A stretch of 7,636 nt of DNA from Myxococcaceae bacterium (GTDB lineage: Bacteria > Myxococcota > Myxococcia > Myxococcales > Myxococcaceae): NCBI GenBank assembly GCA_018262385.1, contig JAGSPQ010000143.1, forward strand, positions 1-7,636, given 5' to 3'. The translations under genes were made by a program, and so were the position numbers. Positions 1 through 4,385 of the stretch are shown one piece after another. The notes under the pieces are model-generated. The model saw nothing but the letters and a program-made list of their open reading frames with translations, was not told the origin of the DNA and made no database searches. Within the stretch, counting starts at the first letter, position 1, and the number at the start of each line of letters is the position of its first letter.

Positions 1-90
1 CGGGCGTCGGCCGAGGCCTGGTTCACCGAGCGCGGGGTGAAGGTCCCGGCCCAGTTCGCGGCCGCGATCCTGCCCGGCCTCGAGGGCTGA
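1..90 (+). CDS. 3' end of an unidentified protein (partial)
   Basis: An open frame enters from the left edge and ends at TGA 88-90, leaving 29 residues that finish in AILPGLEG. Codon use is strongly GC3-biased, like the confident genes further along, which supports real coding. The visible tail is Ala-rich with one short charged stretch (FTERGVKVP). It is too short to assign a family, and no signature motif is visible. The gene is convergent with the minus-strand gene ending at 104, with only 13 bases between the two stop codons, so any terminator must lie inside one of the coding ends. Confidence 0.6.
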   Translation, partial: RASAEAWFTERGVKVPAQFAAAILPGLEG

Positions 91-103
91 GCGCCAAGGA
101 GCG

Positions 104-898
104 TCACTCGGCGCCGAGCACCCAGCCGAGCACCGCCCCCACCGCCGCCACTCCTGCGACTGCGAACGCCACGTCGGCCGCGATCGCGTGGGTCCGCGCG
201 GCGTCGCCGAGCTTGTGGAAGTCGGACTCGAAGTAGGCGGCGTTGGCGCGGGTCTCGAGCGAACGGGAGTTGGCGCCCAGCCCGACGCCGACCCCGGCGG
301 AGATCACCGCCACCACCCCGAGCGCGATCGGCACCGGCCGGCGCTGCAGCAGGCTCGGCCGCTCGACTTCCGGGACGGCGGGCGGCGGGCGGGGAGTGGG
401 GGTCAGCTTCGGCTCCGCTTCCACCCGCGGCTCGTCCGGGCGGGGCTCGGGTGGGCGGGGCTCGGGCTCTTTCTCCCCCTTCACCACCGGCGGCTCCTTC
501 GGCATGTCGAGATCCTCGGTCGGCATCGGCGGGGGAGGCGCCTTGAGCTTGCGCTTCACCGCGAGGAAGAAGTCGACCAGCTTCGGGCTGGTGTAGGGCG
601 GCAGCTCGGCGTCCGGGTTCATCCGCAGCGCCAGCCGGAAGCGCTCTTCGGCGTCGCCGCGCTGGTTCAAGTTGTAGTGGCACATCCCGGCGACGAGCTC
701 GATCTCCAGCAGCTCGCTGGCGTCGCTCTGCCACTGGGGCGCCTGGGCGAGCCGCTTGAGGCACTTCTCGAAGTCGAGCTTCTGGGACAGCTCTTTGGCC
801 TGGCTCAGGTACGGGTTGGGCCCTTTCACCGGAGCCGGCACGCCGCTGGGCAGCGGAGGCTCGGCAGCCAGGAGCAGAAGAGCGAGCGCCAGCACCAC
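104..898 (-). CDS. TPR-like protein with Pro-rich linker and C-terminal two-helix membrane hairpin
   Basis: 264 residues, with a GTG start at 898 and stop at 104-106. Residues 2-12 form a short hydrophobic signal-like segment with no basic residue in front, so it is an unusual signal peptide. Residues 28-118 are helical and TPR-like: a Cys-containing first helix pair (DFEKCLKRL), a second pair (IELVAGMCHYNL and AEERFRLALRMNP), then an LPPYTSPK turn. Residues 120-180 are a Pro/Glu/Arg-rich disordered linker. Residues 188-208 and about 238-262 are hydrophobic, Gly/Ala/Val-rich helices flanking a polar loop. This TPR, linker and hairpin order is one I associate with many uncharacterised myxobacterial envelope proteins. 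The start lies one base after the stop of the upstream lipoprotein gene, which implies co-transcription and coupled translation. A second GTG at 895 is an alternative start. The specific function is unknown. Confidence 0.8.
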   Translation of the reverse strand: MVLALALLLLAAEPPLPSGVPAPVKGPNPYLSQAKELSQKLDFEKCLKRLAQAPQWQSDASELLEIELVAGMCHYNLNQRGDAEERFRLALRMNPDAELPPYTSPKLVDFFLAVKRKLKAPPPPMPTEDLDMPKEPPVVKGEKEPEPRPPEPRPDEPRVEAEPKLTPTPRPPPAVPEVERPSLLQRRPVPIALGVVAVISAGVGVGLGANSRSLETRANAAYFESDFHKLGDAARTHAIAADVAFAVAGVAAVGAVLGWVLGAE

Positions 899-899
899 G

Positions 900-1823
900 T
901 CAGTCGCCCAGTACCACCGAGGGATTGTCGGTGAGCTGCCAATCGAACAGCGTCACCGCCCAGCCCGCGTCGGCGGTGCCGTCGTAGCGGTAGATCCCCA
1001 GCCGCAGCTGGTCGGGCACCTCGAGCAGGCCGGCGTCGCCGACCAGGTTGGTCTGCTGCGCCACCTGGCTGCCGTTGATCCACACCCGCCGGTACCCGCT
1101 GCGCTGCCAGGCGATCTCGAGCAGGTAGTCGACGTTGGGCTGAAAGCCGCCGTCGGACCAGGTGATGGTGTTGGAGACCGAGCCGGGGGCGAGCATGCCG
1201 GCGGCAGAGTAGGTCACCAGCTGGCCCGAGGAGTTGAAGTACAGCTGCAGCAGCGGCTTCCCCCCGGTGGCCAGCCAGAGGAAGCTGGAGTTGGCGGTGA
1301 GCTTCAGCGCCGAGGGGATCTGAAACCGGCCGCGGATTCGCCCGTTGCCGGTCGCCGGCAGCCGGCCGCCGTCGGTGTGGTTGGCGGTCGCCCGGTCGTT
1401 GGAATCGCTGGCGCCTTTGATCGTCGAGACCACCCGGTTGCCGCGCAGGGTGTCGACCTCGAGGGTGGCGGTGCCGAGCACCGACTGGCCGGTGAAGCCG
1501 TGCACGCTCTGCCGCCACAGCGGAGGCGTCCCGCTCCCCCCGCCCCCACCGGCCGAGCCGCCGCCGGTTCCTCCGCCCGTGCCACCGCCGGCGGCGCTGC
1601 CTCCCGCCGCGCCTCCGCCCACCCCGCCCCCGGCCGAGCCGCCCCCGCCGTCGCCGCCGCCGCCATCGCCCGCCTCGACGTCGGCGCAGAACCCGGCGAG
1701 GCACTCGCGCGGGGCCCGGCAGGGGTGGGTCTCGTCGCAGGCCCGCCCGGGGAGGTTGGGCAGATCCACCCCGCAGGTGGTGAGCGCGAGGAAAGCAGCA
1801 GCGAGGAGGAGCACGCGGAACAC
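900..1823 (-). CDS. Secreted lipoprotein with four-Cys motif, Gly-rich linker and probable concanavalin A-like domain
   Basis: 307 residues from GTG 1823 to TGA 900-902. Residues 1-16 are a hydrophobic signal ending LALTTC, which predicts lipid attachment at Cys17. The lipobox is imperfect because Thr, not Gly/Ala/Ser, precedes the Cys. Cys29, 35, 41 and 46 form a compact motif of the form CxxxxxCxxxxxCxxxxC, likely two disulfides. Residues 51-98 are almost only Gly, Ala, Ser and Thr, a flexible spacer common in myxobacterial surface lipoproteins. Residues 100-302 are beta-rich with alternating hydrophobic strands, Gly-Asn turns and a closing LFDWQLTDN strand, consistent with a LamG/concanavalin A-like jelly roll that may bind glycans. 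No catalytic glutamate motif is evident. GTG at 1814 is an alternative start. It heads a two-gene unit with the TPR-membrane protein. The domain call is inference from sequence pattern. Confidence 0.8.
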   Translation of the reverse strand: MFRVLLLAAAFLALTTCGVDLPNLPGRACDETHPCRAPRECLAGFCADVEAGDGGGGDGGGGSAGGGVGGGAAGGSAAGGGTGGGTGGGSAGGGGGSGTPPLWRQSVHGFTGQSVLGTATLEVDTLRGNRVVSTIKGASDSNDRATANHTDGGRLPATGNGRIRGRFQIPSALKLTANSSFLWLATGGKPLLQLYFNSSGQLVTYSAAGMLAPGSVSNTITWSDGGFQPNVDYLLEIAWQRSGYRRVWINGSQVAQQTNLVGDAGLLEVPDQLRLGIYRYDGTADAGWAVTLFDWQLTDNPSVVLGD

Positions 1824-1923
1824 GACGGCCCAAGCTACCAGCCTTGCCGCCGGATCGCTTCGGTGGCGAGGGGAGACTGCGCTTGGCCTTCCTGCGCACG
1901 CGCTGGGCGGCTAAAAGGCCCGC
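1824..1923. promoter_or_regulatory. Divergent intergenic region between the lipoprotein and acyltransferase genes
   Basis: This 100-bp gap separates two divergent GTG starts, so it must hold both promoters unless one lies within coding sequence. On the + strand the only tolerable sigma-70-like pair is TTCCTG (1889-1894), 17 bases, then TAAAAG (1912-1917). That would start transcription almost at the GTG, giving a nearly leaderless message. AAGG at 1915-1918 sits five bases before GTG 1924 and could be the ribosome-binding site if transcription starts further upstream. GGCCTT at 1885-1890 and AAGGCC at 1915-1920 form an inverted repeat that includes it. I see no convincing promoter on the minus strand. 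Weak evidence overall. Confidence 0.35.
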
Positions 1924-2769
1924 GTGCTCATCGACACCCTCAAGAAGGGCTTGCGCTCCTGGACCACGTCGATGATGGGCGAGCAGGTCGACGAGAAGAT
2001 CGCCGCGCTCAGCCGGTCGGAGAACGAGTACGGGGTCGACCCGTTCGGCTTCTCGCTCGACTACTCGCTCTCGGCGGTGGCGCCGATCATCTGGCTCTAC
2101 AAGCACTACCACCGGGTCGAGACCTTCGGGATCGAGAAGGTCCCCCGCGGCCGGGTGCTGCTGGTCTCCAACCACTCGGGCCAGCTGCCGATGGACGGCG
2201 CGATGATCGGCGCCTCGATGCTGCTCAAGGCCGACCCGCCGCGCTCGATGCGGGCGATGGTCGAGAAGTGGATGCCGACCCTGCCGTGGGTGAGCACCTT
2301 CATGGCGCGGGTGGGGCAGATCGTCGGCACGCCCGAGAACTGCCGCCGGCTGCTGGAGAACGAGGAGGCGATCCTGGTCTTTCCGGAAGGGACCCGCGGC
2401 CTGAACAAGCTGTGGCCCAAGCGCTACCAGCTGCAGGAGTTCGGCCTGGGCTTCATGCGGCTGGCGCTCGAGACCAACACCCCGATCGTCCCGGTGGCGG
2501 TGATCGGCGCCGAGGAGCAGGCGCCCTCGATGATGAACCTGAAGCCGATGGCGAAGCTGCTCGGGTTTCCCTCGTTCCCGATCACTCCCACCGGCCTGCC
2601 GTTTCCGCTGCCGACCCGCTACCGGATCTACTTCGGCGACCCGCTGTTCTTCACCGGGCGCGCGGACGACGAGGACGCGGAGCTGGAGAAGAAGGTGAAG
2701 GTGGTCCGCGCGGCCATTCAATCGATGCTCGACGCCGGGATCCGGGCGCGAAAGCACGTGTTCTGGTGA
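1924..2769 (+). CDS. PlsC-type (lysophospholipid) acyltransferase family protein
   Basis: 281 residues, GTG start with AAGG five bases upstream. The family transfers acyl groups from acyl-CoA or acyl-ACP to glycerolipid or related acceptors at the inner membrane. Motif I is NHSGQLPMD (residues 83-91), the H-x6-D variant of the catalytic His-Asp pair seen in a PlsC subgroup. Motif III is FPEGTRG (153-159), and IVPVAVIGAEEQAP (188-201) matches the last conserved block. A conserved-looking GVDPFGFSLD (37-46) precedes the domain, and residues 50-60 may insert into the membrane. Length is close to the family norm, and all catalytic residues I expect are present. The stop overlaps the start of the next gene (GTGA), so the two are translationally coupled. 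The acceptor substrate cannot be read from sequence, so classical PlsC (1-acylglycerol-3-phosphate acyltransferase) activity is only one possibility. Confidence 0.92.
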   Translation: MLIDTLKKGLRSWTTSMMGEQVDEKIAALSRSENEYGVDPFGFSLDYSLSAVAPIIWLYKHYHRVETFGIEKVPRGRVLLVSNHSGQLPMDGAMIGASMLLKADPPRSMRAMVEKWMPTLPWVSTFMARVGQIVGTPENCRRLLENEEAILVFPEGTRGLNKLWPKRYQLQEFGLGFMRLALETNTPIVPVAVIGAEEQAPSMMNLKPMAKLLGFPSFPITPTGLPFPLPTRYRIYFGDPLFFTGRADDEDAELEKKVKVVRAAIQSMLDAGIRARKHVFW

Positions 2770-3704
2770 CCGACAAGAACCAGCGGCCGGCGGTGGTTCT
2801 GACCGGGATCAGCGGCAACCTGGGGCGCTGCCTCACCAAGCTGCTGCACAAGGAAGAGCGGATCATCGGCATCGATCGCCGTCCGTTCGTCGGCAAGCCG
2901 AAGGACGTCGAGATGGTGCAGGGCGATCTTCGCAAGAAGAAGATCGAGGACGTCTTCCGCCGCAACCAGGTGAAGGCGGTGGTGCACATGGGGATCCTCC
3001 ATGACCCGCGGATGAGCGCGGAGGATCACCACAGCTTCAACGTGCTCGGCACCACCCGGGTGCTCGACTGCGCGGCGCGCTTCGGAGTGAAGAAGCTGGT
3101 CGTCCTCTCCAGCGCCGACGTCTACGGCCCCAGCCCCGACAACAGCAACTTCCTCACCGAAGAGGCGCCGTTGATGGCGGCCAGCCGCTTCCCCAGCGTG
3201 CGCGACCTGATCGAGGTCGACATGCTCGCCCACGGCTTCTTCTGGCGGCACCCGGCGGTGGAGACGGTGGTGCTGCGGCCGGTGCACATCGTCGGGCCGA
3301 CGATCAAGAACGCCCCCTCCAACTACCTGCGCAACCGGCGGCCGTGGAAGCTGGCCGGGTTCGATCCGATGGTGCAGCTGATCCACATGGAGGACGTCGC
3401 CCGGGCGCTGGCCGAGGCGCTCACAGAAGGGCGCAAGGGCGTCTACAACGTGGTCGGCCCCGGCGCGGTGCCGCTGTCGGCGCTCTTCAAGGAGCTCGGG
3501 GCCCGGCCGCTCGCCATCCCCCATCCGCTCGCCCGGCCGATTCTCGGGGCACTGTTCAAATACCGCCTGGCCAGCTTTCCGCCCGAGGAGCTCGACCACA
3601 TCCAGTTCCTCTGCATGGTGGACGGCGAGCGCTGGGCGAAGGAGACCCACTGGCAGCCGGCCCACTCGATGCGGGAGACGATCCGCTCGGTGTTGGGTGA
3701 ATAA
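2766..3704 (+). CDS. NAD-dependent epimerase/dehydratase-like protein (extended SDR) lacking YxxxK
   Basis: 312 residues. I chose GTG 2766 because it overlaps the acyltransferase stop by four bases and places the nucleotide-binding motif 13 residues in, as usual for extended SDRs. TGISGNLG (13-20) is the GxxGxxG Rossmann motif; GDL (53-55) and the VVHMG strand (72-76) follow. SSADVYG (115-121) carries the usual active-site Ser region. The expected YxxxK is absent: the aligned stretch is FPSVRDLIEVDML (142-154), with Ser and Leu at the Tyr and Lys positions, and no Tyr occurs between 120 and 187. RPVHIVGP (171-178) and IHMEDVARAL (206-215) match later conserved blocks. The C-terminal part (245-280) is a variable substrate-side region. 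It may bind NAD(H) and a ligand without classical catalysis, or use another proton donor. The open frame extends far upstream, but that is antisense shadow and not protein. Confidence 0.9.
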   Translation: MTDKNQRPAVVLTGISGNLGRCLTKLLHKEERIIGIDRRPFVGKPKDVEMVQGDLRKKKIEDVFRRNQVKAVVHMGILHDPRMSAEDHHSFNVLGTTRVLDCAARFGVKKLVVLSSADVYGPSPDNSNFLTEEAPLMAASRFPSVRDLIEVDMLAHGFFWRHPAVETVVLRPVHIVGPTIKNAPSNYLRNRRPWKLAGFDPMVQLIHMEDVARALAEALTEGRKGVYNVVGPGAVPLSALFKELGARPLAIPHPLARPILGALFKYRLASFPPEELDHIQFLCMVDGERWAKETHWQPAHSMRETIRSVLGE

Positions 3705-3729
3705 CTGACAGCGACGTCGTGGGTGAGAT

Positions 3730-3770
3730 CCACCTACATCCCCGGTTTGATTCGCCAACCCACCTGAATC
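3730..3770 (+). promoter_or_regulatory. Tandem 11-bp direct repeats, candidate activator sites upstream of the sigma-54 promoter
   Basis: CCACCTACATC at 3730-3740 and CCACCTGAATC at 3760-3770 match at 9 of 11 positions and start exactly 30 bp apart, about three helical turns, so both face the same side of the helix. Relative to the predicted start at 3823 they lie near -93 to -83 and -63 to -53. Sigma-54 promoters need an enhancer-binding ATPase at upstream sites, so repeats here are plausible. GTGGGT (3719-3724) and ACCCAC (3758-3763) add an inverted element. The regulator cannot be named. Confidence 0.4.
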
Positions 3771-3796
3771 GCTCGATTTGAGCACCAGGGGCGTCA

Positions 3797-3812
3797 TGGC
3801 ACCCAGATTGCT
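3797..3812 (+). promoter_or_regulatory. Sigma-54 (RpoN) -24/-12 promoter
   Basis: TGGCAC at 3797-3802, five bases, then TTGCT at 3808-3812. The invariant GG (3798-3799) and GC (3810-3811) are separated by exactly ten bases, the spacing RpoN requires. The two blocks match the consensus TGGCAC-N5-TTGCW at every defined position outside the spacer. It lies in a non-coding gap 92 bases past the SDR stop and points toward a strong intrinsic terminator. The predicted start of transcription is about 3823. Confidence 0.85.
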
Positions 3813-3822
3813 CTAGTGATGA

Positions 3823-3901
3823 TTCGGTAAGGGGGTTCCATTGGGGAACACCCGACGCCCGTCGCCTCGGCCGGCCCCGAGACGACGGGCGGTTTTTTTT
3901 T
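3823..3901 (+). ncRNA. Predicted sigma-54-dependent small RNA, about 79 nt
   Basis: The transcript is bounded by a sigma-54 promoter (start near 3823) and an intrinsic terminator ending in nine T's at 3901. It contains no plausible open reading frame. After a roughly nine-base single-stranded leader there is a first stem-loop: 3832-3834 and 3835-3839 pair with 3851-3853 and 3845-3849, giving eight pairs with one bulged A (3850) and a five-base loop ATTGG. Two bases later comes the terminator hairpin (3856-3891). The next gene downstream runs on the opposite strand, so this cannot be a 5' leader for a + strand gene and is best read as a free-standing regulatory RNA. Its size, promoter type and host recall Pxr, the myxobacterial sRNA that blocks fruiting-body development, but I cannot align it from memory. 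Exact ends are predictions. Confidence 0.75.
3856..3901 (+). terminator. Strong intrinsic (Rho-independent) terminator of the small RNA
   Basis: CGCCCGTCG (3856-3864) pairs perfectly with CGACGGGCG (3883-3891). Past one C/A mismatch, CTCGG (3866-3870) pairs with CCGAG (3877-3881), closing a six-base loop CCGGCC. Nine T's follow at 3893-3901. On the minus strand the hairpin is preceded by A's and not followed by T's, so it acts only in the + direction. It could also stop read-through from the acyltransferase/SDR operon, for which I see no terminator of its own in 3705-3796. Confidence 0.93.
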
Positions 3902-3923
3902 GGGGGGTGGGGAAGGCGCTTCG

Positions 3924-4340
3924 CTAGAGCTTCAGCTCGCTCGCGAAAGGCCCCCCGTCCTGGCTGTCCAGCTTCCACGCCTTGTCCTTCCAGATCCAGT
4001 TGCTGGTGACGGTCGAGTCCTCCTCGGAGGCCGACGGGAGCCGGTACCACTTGATGTGGGAGACGGCGGCGGCCTTCAGCAGGTCGAGCGAGATCTTCGC
4101 GTCCTGCAGCTCGTAGTCGGTGATGTAGAGGTCCCGTTCGTCCTTCATCGCCTTGCGGGCCTGCATGAAGGCGTCTTTCTTCTCCGGCACCAGCAGCTCG
4201 CCGATCGTCTGAAAGTCCTTCCACCGTGCCGCCTGGTGAAAGGCCTCGATCGTCGGTTTGAGCAGCTCGATGTCGCCCTTGGGGACGGTCGCGCAACCTA
4301 AAAAACAAACTGGAAAAATCAGCAGCAGAGAACGCTTCAT
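3924..4340 (-). CDS. Small lipoprotein, possible NTF2-like fold, function unknown
   Basis: 138 residues, from ATG 4340 to TAG 3924-3926. The N-terminus MKRSLLLIFPVCFLGC has basic residues, a hydrophobic core and a lipobox-like FLGC, predicting lipid attachment at Cys16. The mature part starts with a helix (IEAFHQAARWKDFQTIGELL, about residues 31-50), followed by charged helices and then alternating strands ending SNWIWKDKAWKLDSQDGG (113-130). A helix-first cone followed by strands with a final W-x-W...W-x-L pair resembles NTF2-like/SnoaL-type small domains, but this is inferred from pattern only. The signal-peptide region is noticeably richer in A/T than its surroundings. No clear ribosome-binding site is visible before the ATG. 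It is divergent from the giant TPR gene with 45 bases between starts, so the two may share regulation. The longer frame upstream of this ATG is antisense shadow of the TPR gene. Confidence 0.82.
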   Translation of the reverse strand: MKRSLLLIFPVCFLGCATVPKGDIELLKPTIEAFHQAARWKDFQTIGELLVPEKKDAFMQARKAMKDERDLYITDYELQDAKISLDLLKAAAVSHIKWYRLPSASEEDSTVTSNWIWKDKAWKLDSQDGGPFASELKL

Positions 4341-4385
4341 GGCGCGGGACGGTAGCACCCGTGGTTGGTAAGGTCCGCATTCCGC
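4341..4385. promoter_or_regulatory. 45-bp divergent spacer between the small lipoprotein and TPR genes
   Basis: Two genes start back to back with only 45 bases between the ATGs. This is too short for two well-separated promoters with leaders, so either the promoters overlap, one lies inside the opposite gene, or one message has a very short leader. I see no convincing -35/-10 pair on either strand; the only ribosome-binding-site-like match is AAGG at 4370-4373 on the + strand. Confidence 0.4.

Noticed and set aside
107..118. Perfect 12-bp palindrome CTCGGCGCCGAG near two convergent stop codons
   Set aside because: It has no loop and no T-tract on either strand and lies in the coding end of the minus-strand gene. 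Such palindromes are common at this GC content.
1537..1672. Near-repetitive GC-rich tract that looks like a simple repeat
   Set aside because: It encodes the Gly/Ala/Ser linker of the lipoprotein on the minus strand. The units are irregular and explained by coding, not by a mobile or CRISPR-type repeat.
826..2757. 643-residue minus-strand open frame
   Set aside because: It overlaps the acyltransferase in antisense and the lipoprotein gene in another frame. Its composition is Arg/His/Gly-rich with no domain.
756..3704. Very long + strand open frame that would fuse about 670 residues to the SDR protein
   Set aside because: The upstream part runs antisense to the two minus-strand genes and out of frame through the acyltransferase. 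Its translation is Gly/Arg/Ala-rich with no domain pattern. GTG 2766 gives a normal-length SDR.
3819..3830. Mini reading frame ATG ATT CGG TAA at the sRNA start
   Set aside because: The ATG lies upstream of the predicted transcription start at about 3823 and has no ribosome-binding site, so it would not be on the RNA.
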